Shown here: positions 19,890 through 29,392 of the stretch, piece after piece
How positions within the stretch are numbered: position 1 is the first letter of the stretch
Layout: every line of letters begins with the position of its first letter
Source: Parahoeflea alexandrii
GTDB taxonomy: Bacteria > Pseudomonadota > Alphaproteobacteria > Rhizobiales > Rhizobiaceae
Assembly (NCBI RefSeq): GCF_027214025.1
Contig: NZ_JAPWHB010000005.1
Location: 444,575 to 508,574 of the forward strand
Direction: 5' to 3'
Length of the DNA: 64,000 bases
Program-made: the position numbers and the translations under genes
Notes under the pieces: generated by a model
Told to the model about the DNA's origin: nothing
Databases searched by the model: none
Seen by the model: only the letters and a program-made list of their open reading frames with translations

Positions 19890-21281
19890 ATGGCAATCGG
19901 CAAACAGAAAGCAATCGACGATACCGAGGAAGTCAGCGACTTCGGTCCGCTGCTGGCGCGTGCGTCCATACTTGTGGTCGATGACGAACCGGGAATGCGG
20001 AATTTCCTTCTGCGCACCATCGGCCCGCGCTGCCAGAAAATCGATGAAGCGGGCGATGTGCGCGAAGCCGAGGCCAAGCTCGATGCCCACCAGTATGACA
20101 TCGTCATTCTCGACAATGTCATGCCGGGCCGCAACGGTGTCGACTGGCTGGCCGAGCAGCGCGACGTCGGATTTTTCTCCGACGCGATCCTGATGACCGC
20201 ATTCGCCGATCTGGAAACCGCCATTCAGGCGCTGCGCGCCGGCGCCATCGATTTTGTGCTCAAGCCCTTTCGATCAAACCAGATCCTCAACGCGATCTCC
20301 CGTTGCCTCGAACGCCGGCGGCTGCAGCGTGAGAACCACGTCCTGCGCTACGAGCTTACTGTTGCGTCAGACCACCTCCTGCTTCGCGACCGTCTGATTG
20401 GCGGGTCACCGCTGATCCAGAGAGTAAGGGAAGCAATCTCACGGGTCTCTGCAGTCCCGTCATCAGTGCTCATCTGCGGGGAATCGGGCACAGGAAAAGA
20501 AGTGGCCGCGCGCTCGATCCATGAATTGTCCGACCGGGCCGGCAAGCCGTTCGTGCCGGTCAATTGCGCCGCCATACCGGCAGACATGATCGAAGCCGAA
20601 CTCTTCGGCCATGTCCGCGGTGCTTTCACCGGGGCCAATTCATCGCGCGAGGGTCTTTTCCTGCATGCCCATGGCGGAACGCTGTTCCTGGACGAAATCG
20701 GCGACATGCCATTGCCGGTACAGGCCAAGATGCTGCGCGCCATCGAGGAGCGCAAGGTGCGACCGGTCGGCTCGGAACGGGAAGCTTCGGTCGATCTGCG
20801 GTTCGTCTTCGCAACCAACGCCGATCTCGAGGAAAAGGTTGCTGACGGCAGTTTCCGATCCGACCTGTTCTACCGCATCAATGTCATGCGCATCGATATG
20901 CCTCGCCTGGCCGAACGTGATGATGATGTGATCGATCTGGCAAGGCTTTTCGTCGAGAGACTGTCTCAGCAGCTTGGCCTGCCAAAGGTCGAGCCGGGAG
21001 AGGCGGCCATCCAGGCGATGCGTGACTATTCCTGGCCGGGCAATGTCCGTGAACTGCGCAATCTGGTCGAGCGTTCACTCATACTCGGCGGGTTCCCGGA
21101 CTCGATTGGGCCCGGGTCTGGCTTGGCCGAGAGCGCAGGCGGTACCCTTGCGGAGGTCGAGCGGAGGCACATCCTTGCGGTGCTCGAGGCTTCAGGCGGC
21201 AACCAGGCGGAAGCGGCGCGCACGCTCGGGATCTCGCGCAAGACGATCGAACGAAAATTGGCAGCCTGGAAAAGCAAGTGA
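19890..21281 (+). CDS. Sigma54-dependent response regulator (NtrC/DctD family)
   Basis: The 463-residue activator has three parts. A receiver domain (about 25-145) has phospho-acceptor Asp75 in VILDNVMPG. An AAA+ domain (about 165-395) has Walker A GESGTGKE (near 197) and the sigma54-contact motif GAFTGA (near 244). A C-terminal Fis-type helix-turn-helix (about 420-460) follows. ATG 19890 has GGTGGAGACAGG upstream; an ATG at 19872 is possible. The stop overlaps the kinase GTG (GTGA). The sigma54 promoter at 23403-23417 in front of the transporter gene is its probable target. Confidence 0.93.
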   Translation: MAIGKQKAIDDTEEVSDFGPLLARASILVVDDEPGMRNFLLRTIGPRCQKIDEAGDVREAEAKLDAHQYDIVILDNVMPGRNGVDWLAEQRDVGFFSDAILMTAFADLETAIQALRAGAIDFVLKPFRSNQILNAISRCLERRRLQRENHVLRYELTVASDHLLLRDRLIGGSPLIQRVREAISRVSAVPSSVLICGESGTGKEVAARSIHELSDRAGKPFVPVNCAAIPADMIEAELFGHVRGAFTGANSSREGLFLHAHGGTLFLDEIGDMPLPVQAKMLRAIEERKVRPVGSEREASVDLRFVFATNADLEEKVADGSFRSDLFYRINVMRIDMPRLAERDDDVIDLARLFVERLSQQLGLPKVEPGEAAIQAMRDYSWPGNVRELRNLVERSLILGGFPDSIGPGSGLAESAGGTLAEVERRHILAVLEASGGNQAEAARTLGISRKTIERKLAAWKSK

Positions 21282-23290
21282 TCGAGGACCGGCAAGCCGC
21301 GCCCGCAGCATGGTCGATCAGGCATCGCCTGCTGGCCATCGCCCTGCTGCCGATGCTTGTCATTCTTCCGCTGCTGCTGGGCGCGACCATGTGGCGCTGG
21401 AACTCGAAGTTCGATGCGGCGCTGATTTCCAAGGTCAATGGCGATCTCACCATCGCTCATCAGTACCTGACCCAGCTGCTCGTCAACACCGGCGACCACA
21501 TCACGGCGCTCGGGGACTCCATTCCGTTTGCCGAAAGCCTGGAATCCGCCGATCCGGAAGCCGTTGCCGGATTGCTGTCAGACGCTGCGATGAAGCGCAG
21601 TCTGGACTTCCTCTATCTGGCAGACAGCGATGGCCGTCTTCTCGCGGCAGCGGAAGGACGCGGTCCGCGGCTCACTGATGTTGCAGAACCGGTGTTCGCC
21701 TCCGCCCGCAACGGCACGCCGGGGACAGCGATCGACGTGCTCACCTCCGGTCAACTGGCGGCAATCGATCCGGCGCTGGCAGAGCGCGCGGCCTTCTCCC
21801 TGATTCCCACTCCCAATGCGGCGCCGAAGGCGACTTCTGAAAGCACCAGTGGAATGGTGGTGCATTCCGCCAGTCCCGTCACATTGCCGGGGGGCAGCCG
21901 GGGCGTACTGGTTGGCGGCGTGCTGCTCAACCGCAACCTCGATTTCATCGATACCATCAATGACCTGGTTTATCAGGAGGCAAGCCTGCCCGAAGGCAGC
22001 CGCGGAACGGCGACGCTTTTCCTCGATGACGTGCGGGTGAGCACCAATGTACGGCTCTTCGAAGGCAGCCGTGCGCTCGGCACTCGGGTTTCCGATGTGG
22101 TGCGCGCGACTGTTCTGGGAGAGGGGCGAACCTGGCTGGACCGGGCCTTTGTCGTCAACGACTGGTACATCTCCGCCTACGAGCCGATCGTCGACAGCCA
22201 TGGAGAGCGGGTCGGCATGCTCTATGTCGGTTTCCTGGAATCACCGTTTCGCCAGTCCAAGCTGGCGACGCTCGTTGCCGTTTGCGCCGCCTTTCTTGCC
22301 GTCACCGTATTCAGTATCCCTCTGTTCCTCAGATGGGCGGGCAGCATTTTCAGGCCGCTTGAGAAAATCGTCGAGACCATAGGCGCGGTCGAGAACGGCG
22401 ACATGGGCGCCCGAACAGGAACACGGCCGGCTAACGACGAGATCGGCCGCGTGGCAACGCATCTTGATGGTCTGCTGGACCGGATCGAGCAGCGCGACGC
22501 CGAGCTTCGCGCTTTCAATGAGGAACTCAACGACCGGGTCGAGGCGCGGACCTCGGAACTGAAGGCCACCAACAAGCAGCTCGAAGAGATGACGCGGCAA
22601 CTGGTCATGTCGGAGAAGCTCGCGGCAATCGGCGAGATCACGGCAAGCGTCGCCCATGAGATCAACAATCCCATCGCGGTCATCCAGGGTAATCTCGAAG
22701 TGCTGCGGGCCATCATCGGCGACCGGGCGAAAGACGCTGAAACCGAGTTGCGGCTGATCGACGAGCAGACCGATCGGGTCAGCCAGATCGTGACCCGCTT
22801 GCTCCAGTTCGCCCGCCCGGACGAATATTCCGGCTCCGAGGCGTCGAGCCTGCCCGGAGAAGCCGTCAAGAGCTGCATGCCGCTGATCCGGCACCTGCTC
22901 AACAAGAACGAGATCAGCTTCCACTTCGAGGATCGCGCCTCTTTTCAGGTCGCAATCAGCAGGACGGAATTGCAGCAGGTGCTGATCAACCTGATGGTCA
23001 ACGCCATTCACGCCATGCCAGAGGGCGGCCAGCTGACCGTGCTCATAGAGGATTGCAGGCTTGCGGGACGCGACGGCGTCGAAATCACCGTCTCAGACAC
23101 CGGGGGCGGCATTCAGGCGACGGAACTTCAGCGGATATTCGACCCGTTCTACACCACGAAAAAAGGCAAGGGCACCGGCCTTGGCCTGTCCATCACGCAA
23201 ATGCTGGTGATGCGGCAGGGCGGAACCATTTCGGTTGAAAGCGAACCCGGCCATGGGACCCGGTTTCTGATCAGGCTGCCCACCGTGTGA
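21278..23290 (+). CDS. Membrane sensor histidine kinase with periplasmic cache-type domain
   Basis: This 670-residue kinase has TM1 at about 19-37, a large periplasmic sensing region (about 40-325, double-cache-like), TM2 at about 328-350, a HAMP domain (about 348-402) and a coiled stretch. HisKA follows with the phospho-acceptor His near 460 in VAHEINNP, then HATPase_c with N-box LINLMVNAIHAM, DTGGGI and GTGLGLS. Architecture and partner resemble DctB/DctD. The GTG start overlaps the stop of the response-regulator gene. The ligand is unknown but may be the substrate of the OFA transporter encoded next. Confidence 0.92.
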   Translation: MIEDRQAAPAAWSIRHRLLAIALLPMLVILPLLLGATMWRWNSKFDAALISKVNGDLTIAHQYLTQLLVNTGDHITALGDSIPFAESLESADPEAVAGLLSDAAMKRSLDFLYLADSDGRLLAAAEGRGPRLTDVAEPVFASARNGTPGTAIDVLTSGQLAAIDPALAERAAFSLIPTPNAAPKATSESTSGMVVHSASPVTLPGGSRGVLVGGVLLNRNLDFIDTINDLVYQEASLPEGSRGTATLFLDDVRVSTNVRLFEGSRALGTRVSDVVRATVLGEGRTWLDRAFVVNDWYISAYEPIVDSHGERVGMLYVGFLESPFRQSKLATLVAVCAAFLAVTVFSIPLFLRWAGSIFRPLEKIVETIGAVENGDMGARTGTRPANDEIGRVATHLDGLLDRIEQRDAELRAFNEELNDRVEARTSELKATNKQLEEMTRQLVMSEKLAAIGEITASVAHEINNPIAVIQGNLEVLRAIIGDRAKDAETELRLIDEQTDRVSQIVTRLLQFARPDEYSGSEASSLPGEAVKSCMPLIRHLLNKNEISFHFEDRASFQVAISRTELQQVLINLMVNAIHAMPEGGQLTVLIEDCRLAGRDGVEITVSDTGGGIQATELQRIFDPFYTTKKGKGTGLGLSITQMLVMRQGGTISVESEPGHGTRFLIRLPTV

Positions 23291-23331
23291 CATCAGAGAC
23301 AATTTGACCCGGCTGCGACATTTTGACCGGA

Positions 23332-23343
23332 CAGAATGTTCTG
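23332..23343. promoter_or_regulatory. Candidate upstream activator site for the sigma54 regulator
   Basis: The inverted repeat CAGAA-TG-TTCTG lies about 60 bp upstream of the -24 element. TTTGACC is repeated directly just before it (near 23303 and 23321). Position and symmetry suit an enhancer-binding protein; binding is inferred. Confidence 0.45.
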
Positions 23344-23402
23344 GACGAAGTCTCCGGGAACGAAAAAGCCAGACAAAACAGACAAACAGACGCAATCCCA
23401 TC

Positions 23403-23417
23403 TGGCATGGCTCTTGC
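23403..23417 (+). promoter_or_regulatory. Sigma54 (-24/-12) promoter for the OFA transporter gene
   Basis: TGGCATG-N4-TTGC matches the sigma54 consensus TGGCACG-N4-TTGC with one difference and correct spacing of the GG and GC dinucleotides. It lies about 109 bp upstream of the transporter ATG, directly after the gene pair for a sigma54-type two-component system. Confidence 0.78.
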
Positions 23418-23525
23418 GAAGCCTTTCCCAACCGGTGGGTGCATGGAGGTGCATCGCCGGTGTTCGTATCCGGTAGGCCCTGGCCTCCGGTCTTTGCGCT
23501 CAGGCGCGTTTCGGGAGGGAATTGC

Positions 23526-25232
23526 ATGTTTGACAGTCTGAAAAAGGAACACATCGTCGCCCCCGACGGTTTCAACCGCTGGAAGGTTCCGCCGGCATCC
23601 ATCGCCATCCATCTCTGCATCGGCTCGGTCTATGCCTGGTCGATCTTCAATCCGCCGCTGGTCAAGGAATTCGGCGTTGTTGCGGCCTCGTCCAGCGACT
23701 GGAGCCTGCCTTCGGTGGTGTGGATCTTCTCCGTCGCCATCGTCTTTCTCGGTCTGTCGGCGGCCTTTGCCGGCAAGTGGCTCGAGGAAGTCGGCCCGCG
23801 CATGGTAGGCCTCGTTGCTGCCATCTGCTGGGGCGGCGGCTTCATCATCGGTGGCCTCGGCATCATGACCCATCAGCTCTGGCTTCTGTATCTGGGCTAC
23901 GGCGTGCTTGGCGGATGCGGGCTCGGGCTCGGCTATGTCTCGCCGGTGTCGACCCTGATCCGCTGGTTTCCCGACCGTCGCGGCATGGCCACCGGCATGG
24001 CCATCATGGGTTTCGGCGGCGGTGCGATGATTGCAGCGCCGATCAAGGAATGGCTGCTGGGTCTCTATTACCAGGCGCCGACCTATCTCGGGCTTGAAAG
24101 CGCAGTCAACATGGTGACCGAAGGCGGCAAGCGCATGGCCGAGGTCAACGGCCAGATGGTCGAAGTCGTCGTCGCCACCGCCAAGCAGCTGGCCTCCGCC
24201 CCGGTGCCGCTGCAGGAAGGCGTCTACGTGGTCGGAACCGGCAACACCGGCGCTGCCTCGACCTTCTTCACCCTCGGCGTGGCCTATTTCATCGTCATGG
24301 TGATCGCGGCCTTCTCCTACCGCGTTCCGCGCGAAGGCTGGCTGCCCGCCGGCTGGACCCCGCCGGCCGCCAATGCCAACAAGATGATCACACATGCCCA
24401 TGTCCACATTGACCAGGCGCTCAAGACACCGCAGTTCTGGCTGCTGTGGATCGTGCTCTGCTTCAACGTGACTGCCGGCATCGGCGTCATCGGCGTGGCC
24501 AAGACCATGATGAGCGATATCTTCGGCACCACGCTGCCGTTGATCGTCAACTCGGCCTTTGCCGCGACCTACGTGTTCATGATCTCGGTGTTCAACATGG
24601 TCGGCCGCTTCTTCTGGGCCTCCACGTCGGACTTCATCGGGCGCAAGAACACCTATCATATCTTCTTCGTCCTCGGGATCATTCTCTACATCTCGATCCC
24701 GTTCGCGGCAGGACAGGTTTCCGTCAATCCGGCAGTCACCTGGCTGGTGATGTTCTATGCGGCGACGATGATCATCTTCACCATGTATGGCGGCGGTTTC
24801 GCCACCATCCCGGCCTATCTGGCCGACATCTTTGGCACCAAATATGTCGGGGGCATCCATGGGCGCTTGCTGACGGCCTGGAGCACGGCAGGGGTTCTCG
24901 GACCGCTCGCCATCACCAAGCTGCGTGAAGCCTCGGTCGGCAACTCGATCAGCAATCTCGCCTCCAAGGTGGATCCGGCGGCTTTCACGGAGAAGTTTGG
25001 CGCCGGTATCGATCAGCTCAACCAGCTTGTTGCGGCCAAGACCGTTACGATCGCCCGGTTGATGGAAATCGCGCCTGCCGGCACCGTGGATCCGACCTCG
25101 AGCCTCTACAACACCACCATGTATGCCATGGCGGGGTTGCTGGTGATCGGGCTGATCTGCAACTCGCTGGTCAAGCCGGTGCACGCAAGCCACCATATGG
25201 AGCCCGCTGACGCGGCGCCTTCCAAGGCCTGA
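23526..25232 (+). CDS. OFA (oxalate/formate antiporter) family MFS transporter
   Basis: The 568-residue inner-membrane carrier has twelve predicted helices. The N-terminal KVPPASIAIHLCIGSVYAWS and GLGLGYVSPVSTLIRWFPDR are typical of OxlT-like OFA transporters. It is longer than OxlT (about 420 residues) because of a roughly 65-residue insert near 180-250 and a long loop near 475-545. ATG 23526 has GGGAGGGA upstream. Organic-acid exchange is the family expectation; the real substrate is unknown. Control by the preceding two-component system is inferred from the promoter. Confidence 0.88.
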   Translation: MFDSLKKEHIVAPDGFNRWKVPPASIAIHLCIGSVYAWSIFNPPLVKEFGVVAASSSDWSLPSVVWIFSVAIVFLGLSAAFAGKWLEEVGPRMVGLVAAICWGGGFIIGGLGIMTHQLWLLYLGYGVLGGCGLGLGYVSPVSTLIRWFPDRRGMATGMAIMGFGGGAMIAAPIKEWLLGLYYQAPTYLGLESAVNMVTEGGKRMAEVNGQMVEVVVATAKQLASAPVPLQEGVYVVGTGNTGAASTFFTLGVAYFIVMVIAAFSYRVPREGWLPAGWTPPAANANKMITHAHVHIDQALKTPQFWLLWIVLCFNVTAGIGVIGVAKTMMSDIFGTTLPLIVNSAFAATYVFMISVFNMVGRFFWASTSDFIGRKNTYHIFFVLGIILYISIPFAAGQVSVNPAVTWLVMFYAATMIIFTMYGGGFATIPAYLADIFGTKYVGGIHGRLLTAWSTAGVLGPLAITKLREASVGNSISNLASKVDPAAFTEKFGAGIDQLNQLVAAKTVTIARLMEIAPAGTVDPTSSLYNTTMYAMAGLLVIGLICNSLVKPVHASHHMEPADAAPSKA

Positions 25233-25240
25233 TGAAACCT

Positions 25241-25269
25241 GCCTCTCCGCGGGTCAACCGCGGGGAGGC
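25241..25269. terminator. Probable bidirectional terminator hairpin
   Basis: An 11-bp stem (GCCTCTCCGCG and CGCGGGGAGGC, one G-T pair) with a 7-nt loop fills the gap between the convergent transporter and LysR genes. There is no T-run, so efficiency is uncertain. Confidence 0.6.
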
Positions 25270-25270
25270 A

Positions 25271-26164
25271 TCACTTCCGCTCCGGAAAGAAGTGAGCCTT
25301 GTGCTCCTGCGCCACCGTCGAGATGAAATCGGCGACGGTGCGCACCCGCGCCAGATCGCGCGCCGATTCATGATAGACCATGAAATAGGATCGCCCGATG
25401 CAATGGTCCGGCATCACCCGTACCAGCTCGGGATAGAGAGCGGCGATATAGTCGTGCAGCACGGCGATGCCCGCGCCCGAGCGCACCGCTTCCGTCTGCC
25501 CGGTGGCGCTCGAGATTTCGAACTGGGCCGTCCAGTTGCGCAGGATCTCGCGGGTGAACTGCAGCGACGGCGAGAAGATCAGATCCTCGACATAGCTGAT
25601 CAAACGATGCTGCTTGAGATCGTCGGCGGTCTCGGGCGTGCCGTGTTCGTCCAGATAGGATCGCGACGCGTAGAGCGAGAGCGAGTAGTCGACGAGCTTG
25701 CGCGCCACCAGCCGCCCTTCCGCCGGCCGCTCCACGGTGATGGCGATGTCGGCTTCGCGCTGCGGCAGCGAAAAGCTGCGCGGCACCGGCACCAGTTGCA
25801 ATCTGAGATCGGGATGTCGGGCAATCAGCGCGCCGAGCCGAGGGGCCAGGAAGGACACCCCGAAACCGTCCGGTGCGCCGATCCGGACCGTGCCCGAAAT
25901 GGCGCTGTCGGTGCGGCCCAGATTTGCCTGTGCCGCCAGCATTTCAGCTTCCATGCGCTCCGCGTGAGCCAGGAAGGCCTCGCCTTCGCCGGTCAGCCCG
26001 CAGCCATTGGTGCGGCGGACCACCAGTTGCGCCCCGAGCGCGGTTTCGAGCGATGTGATCCGCCGCGCGGCGGTGGCGTGGTTGATCCCCAGCCGCCGGG
26101 CGGCGGCGAGGATCTGGCCGGAGCGGGCGACAGCAAGAAAGACCCTGATGTCGTCCCAGTTCAT
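25271..26164 (-). CDS. LysR family transcriptional regulator
   Basis: The 297-residue regulator has an N-terminal winged helix (about 1-60, WDDIRVFLAVARSGQILAAA and RRLGINHATAARRI) and a substrate-binding co-inducer domain (about 90-290). ATG 26164 is the natural family start; an in-frame TTG at 26170 is less likely. It lies 6 bp downstream of purU in the same direction, and a target cannot be named. It is convergent with the OFA transporter gene. Confidence 0.9.
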   Translation of the reverse strand: MNWDDIRVFLAVARSGQILAAARRLGINHATAARRITSLETALGAQLVVRRTNGCGLTGEGEAFLAHAERMEAEMLAAQANLGRTDSAISGTVRIGAPDGFGVSFLAPRLGALIARHPDLRLQLVPVPRSFSLPQREADIAITVERPAEGRLVARKLVDYSLSLYASRSYLDEHGTPETADDLKQHRLISYVEDLIFSPSLQFTREILRNWTAQFEISSATGQTEAVRSGAGIAVLHDYIAALYPELVRVMPDHCIGRSYFMVYHESARDLARVRTVADFISTVAQEHKAHFFPERK

Positions 26165-26170
26165 CGGCAA

Positions 26171-27025
26171 TTACCCGAAGACCACGGTCTTGTGGCCATT
26201 GAGCATGACGCGCGATTCAAGGTGCAGCTTCACCGCCCGCGCCAGCACCCGCGCCTCGATGTCACGCCCGGCGGCGACGAAATCATCCGCCGTCATGGCG
26301 TGGGTCACGCGCTCGGTTTCCTGCTCGATGATCGGACCTTCGTCGAGGTCGGCGGTGACATAGTGGGCGGTCGCACCGATCAGCTTGACGCCGCGCTCAT
26401 GCGCCTGGTGATAGGGCTTGGCGCCCTTGAAGCTCGGCAGGAACGAGTGGTGGATGTTGATCACCTTGCCGAACAGGCGGCGCGACAGGGTGTCCGACAA
26501 GACCTGCATGTAGCGCGCTAGGATCACCAGGTCGGCGCCGCTCTTGGTGGCGAGATCGAGCAGCCTTGCCTCCTGCTCGGCCTTGTTGTCCTTGTTGACG
26601 GGCCAATAGTGGAAGGGGATGCCCTCGATCTCCGCGGTTCTGCGGCTGTCCTCGTGGTTGGAAACGATGGCGACCACCTCGGCGTCGAGCCACCCGACGC
26701 GGATCTGGTAGATAAGATGCAGCAAAGCATGGTCGAATTTCGATACCATGATGATGATCTTCGGCCGCTTGGCGACCGTGTTGATATCGAGCCGCATCTC
26801 GAACCGTGCCACCGGCGCCTGAAGCGCCCGCTTGACGGCCTCTGCGTCGACCCCGTCCGGTGTTTCGATCGCGATCCGCATGAAGAAGCGGTTGGTCTGG
26901 CGATCCCAGAACTGGCTGGATTCAGCAATATTGGCGCCGATCGCCGCTAGTTCGGTGGTGATCGCCGCGACGATGCCGGGCTGGTCGGCACAGGCGATGG
27001 TGATGACAAAATGCGGATGCGCCAT
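26171..27025 (-). CDS. purU: Formyltetrahydrofolate deformylase
   Basis: The 284-residue enzyme hydrolyses 10-formyl-THF to formate and THF, balancing one-carbon pools and supplying formate for purine synthesis. An N-terminal ACT domain (about 5-85, ADQPGIVAAITTELAAIGAN) precedes the formyltransferase domain. Its catalytic residues Asn190, His192 (NIHHSFLP) and Asp228 (LDEGP) are all present. ATG 27025 has GGAGAC upstream; an in-frame extension to 27085 lacks support. Confidence 0.95.
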   Translation of the reverse strand: MAHPHFVITIACADQPGIVAAITTELAAIGANIAESSQFWDRQTNRFFMRIAIETPDGVDAEAVKRALQAPVARFEMRLDINTVAKRPKIIIMVSKFDHALLHLIYQIRVGWLDAEVVAIVSNHEDSRRTAEIEGIPFHYWPVNKDNKAEQEARLLDLATKSGADLVILARYMQVLSDTLSRRLFGKVINIHHSFLPSFKGAKPYHQAHERGVKLIGATAHYVTADLDEGPIIEQETERVTHAMTADDFVAAGRDIEARVLARAVKLHLESRVMLNGHKTVVFG

Positions 27026-27088
27026 GACAGTCTCCGGTTTCAAGTGACCCAGGTTTTCGGCCACTCGCAGGAGGCTTTGCAGCATCCT

Positions 27089-27114
27089 CCCGGGACGGTC
27101 AAGCCCGTCCCGGG
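27089..27114 (-). repeat. GC-rich stem-loop after patD
   Basis: A perfect 10-bp repeat (CCCGGGACGG and CCGTCCCGGG) with a 6-nt loop lies 18 bases past the aldehyde dehydrogenase stop. It may end or stabilise the putrescine-operon mRNA. No T-run follows on the minus strand. Confidence 0.6.
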
Positions 27115-27131
27115 ATTGGGTGTCCGGCCGT

Positions 27132-28559
27132 TCAGCCGTGGGCGATCATTACATGCCGCACTGCAGTGTAATCCTCAAGGGCATAAAGCGACATGTCCTT
27201 GCCATAGCCCGACTGCTTGATGCCGCCATGCGGCATCTCGTTGACCAGCATGAAGTGGGTATTGATCCAGGTGCATCCGTACTGCAGCCGCGCAGCACAC
27301 GTCATCGCCTTGGAAATGTCCTTGGTCCAGACCGAGGAGGCGAGACCGTATTCTGAATCATTGGCCCAGGTCACGGCTTCTTCCGCGTCCGAGAAGCGGG
27401 TGACGGAGACCACCGGGCCGAACACCTCGCGGCGGACGATCTCGTCCGACTGCAGTGCGCCGGCGATCAGCGTCGGCTGGTAGTAGAAGCCGTTGCCGTC
27501 GCCGGGCTTGCCGCCGGTGGTGATCTCCATGTGCTTCATTTCGGAGGCGCGTTCGACGAAGCTCGCCACCCTGTCGCGCTGCCGCTTCGAGATCAGCGGG
27601 CCGATCTCGTTGTCGGCGTCATCGCCCTGGTCGTACTTGATGGTCGACACCGCGCTCGACAGCTCGGCAACCAACTTGTCGTAGATCTTCGGCCCGGCAT
27701 AGATCCGGCAGGCGGCGGTGCAGTCCTGTCCGGCATTGTAGTATCCGAATGCGCGCAATCCGTTGACGACGGCATCGAGATCGGCGTCGTCGAACACGAT
27801 GACCGGTGCCTTGCCGCCCAGTTCGAGATGCGTGCGCTTGACCGACTTGGCAGCCGCCTGCAGCACCTTTTTGCCGGTGGCGACATCACCGGTGATCGAG
27901 ACCATGTTGATCTTGGGGTGATTGATCAGCGCGTTGCCGACGCTCTCGCCGCGACCGAGAATGACGTTGACCACGCCTTCGGGCAGGATGTCGGCGAGGA
28001 TCTTGGCGAATTTCAGCGCCGTCAGCGGCGTCTGCTCGGACGGCTTGAAGACAACGGTGTTGCCGCCGCCGATCGCTGGCGCCAGCTTCCATGCCATCAT
28101 CATCAGCGGGTAGTTCCAGGGCGCGATCGAGGCGATGATGCCGACGGGATCGCGGCGGATCATCGAGGTATGGCCTTCCATGTATTCGCCGGCCGCATTG
28201 CCGGGCATGCAGCGCACGGCGCCGGCGAAGAACCGGTAACAATCGACGATGGCCGGGATTTCGTCATTCCGGACCGAATTGATCGGCTTGCCGCAATTGA
28301 GCGCCTCGAGCGCTGCGAACCCGTCGGCTTCCGCCTCGATCCGGTCGGCAATCTTCAGAAGATAGGCCGAACGTTGCGCAGGCGTGGTGCGCGACCAGGT
28401 TTGAAACGCCTTCTCGGCTGCGTTGACCGCAGCCTCGATCTGGATCGAGGAGGCTTCGGGAAGATTGAGGATGGTCTCTCCGGTGCGCGGATTGAAGATC
28501 TTCTCTTCCGCCTCCGTGCCGGCCTCGAAGCGGTTGCCGATCAGCATTTGGGTGTCCAT
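27132..28559 (-). CDS. patD: Gamma-aminobutyraldehyde dehydrogenase
   Basis: The 475-residue NAD-dependent aldehyde dehydrogenase oxidises 4-aminobutyraldehyde (1-pyrroline) to GABA in putrescine breakdown. Catalytic Cys280 lies in GQDCTAACR and general-base Glu246 in LELGGKAP. Long stretches such as [14 protein letters not shown] and [18 protein letters not shown] match E. coli PatD (YdcW) closely. It is the last gene of an operon in the same order as E. coli ydcSTUV-patD. A related omega-amino aldehyde, including guanidinobutyraldehyde from the cluster at 57-61 kb, could also be a substrate. Confidence 0.9.
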   Translation of the reverse strand: MDTQMLIGNRFEAGTEAEEKIFNPRTGETILNLPEASSIQIEAAVNAAEKAFQTWSRTTPAQRSAYLLKIADRIEAEADGFAALEALNCGKPINSVRNDEIPAIVDCYRFFAGAVRCMPGNAAGEYMEGHTSMIRRDPVGIIASIAPWNYPLMMMAWKLAPAIGGGNTVVFKPSEQTPLTALKFAKILADILPEGVVNVILGRGESVGNALINHPKINMVSITGDVATGKKVLQAAAKSVKRTHLELGGKAPVIVFDDADLDAVVNGLRAFGYYNAGQDCTAACRIYAGPKIYDKLVAELSSAVSTIKYDQGDDADNEIGPLISKRQRDRVASFVERASEMKHMEITTGGKPGDGNGFYYQPTLIAGALQSDEIVRREVFGPVVSVTRFSDAEEAVTWANDSEYGLASSVWTKDISKAMTCAARLQYGCTWINTHFMLVNEMPHGGIKQSGYGKDMSLYALEDYTAVRHVMIAHG

Positions 28560-28576
28560 GGCATTTCTCCCGTAGG

Positions 28577-29392
28577 TTATTTGCCCTGTCCGGAAATCTG
28601 GTCTCCGTCCCGGGTCAGGTGATAGGCGGCAAGGATGGGCAGGAAAGTCACCAGCACGACGACCATCGCCACCACGTTGGTGACGGGGCGCTGGCGCGGC
28701 CTGACAAGTTCCTCAAGCATCCAGATAGGCAGCGTGGCCTGCTGCCCGGCAGTAAAGGTGGTGACGATCACCTCGTCGAACGACAGCGCGAAGGCAAGCA
28801 TGCCGCCGGCCAGCAGCGCCGTGCCGATATTGGGCAGGATCACGTGCCGGAAGGTCTGGAACCCGTCGGCGCCGAGATCCATCGAGGCCTCGATCAGCGA
28901 TCCCGACATTCGCCGGAACCGGGCGACCGCGTTGTTGTAGACCACGACGACGCAGAAGGTCGCGTGTCCGAGCACGATGGTCCAGAACGAAAACGGGATC
29001 TCCGCCAGGTTGAAGGCCGAGCGCAGCGAGATGCCGGTGATGATGCCGGGCAGGGCGATCGGCAGGATCACCAGAAGCGAAATCGCCTCGCGTCCGAAGA
29101 ATTTTGTCTGCGAGATCGCCGCCGCACACAGCGTTCCGAGCGTCAGCGCGATCACCGTAGAGATCGAGGCGACGCGGACAGACAGGCCGAGCGCCTCCCA
29201 GACATCGGGCCGGTTCCAGGTCACCGCGAACCACTTGAGCGTCAGGCCGGGGGGAGGGAACTGGTAGCTCTTCTCCTCGGTCGTGAAGGCATAGAGAAAG
29301 ATCAGCAGGATCGGCAGGTGCAGGAAGGCGAGGCCGATACCTGCCGCGATCTTCAATCCCATCGGGGTGCTGTTTTGCTTGTCAGAGCGCAT
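28577..29392 (-). CDS. Polyamine ABC transporter permease (PotI/YdcV type)
   Basis: The 271-residue inner-membrane permease has six predicted helices, starting at [19 protein letters not shown]. The EAA loop, [20 protein letters not shown], lies near residue 160. Its start overlaps the end of the preceding permease gene by 11 bases. It is the second membrane subunit of the putrescine-type importer. Confidence 0.92.
   Translation of the reverse strand: MRSDKQNSTPMGLKIAAGIGLAFLHLPILLIFLYAFTTEEKSYQFPPPGLTLKWFAVTWNRPDVWEALGLSVRVASISTVIALTLGTLCAAAISQTKFFGREAISLLVILPIALPGIITGISLRSAFNLAEIPFSFWTIVLGHATFCVVVVYNNAVARFRRMSGSLIEASMDLGADGFQTFRHVILPNIGTALLAGGMLAFALSFDEVIVTTFTAGQQATLPIWMLEELVRPRQRPVTNVVAMVVVLVTFLPILAAYHLTRDGDQISGQGK

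Noticed and set aside
23271-25196. Long open frame antisense to the OFA transporter gene (about 640 codons)
   Set aside because: It mirrors the codon pattern of the real gene in GC-rich DNA. Its translation is His/Asp/Arg-rich without any domain, and it has no ribosome site.
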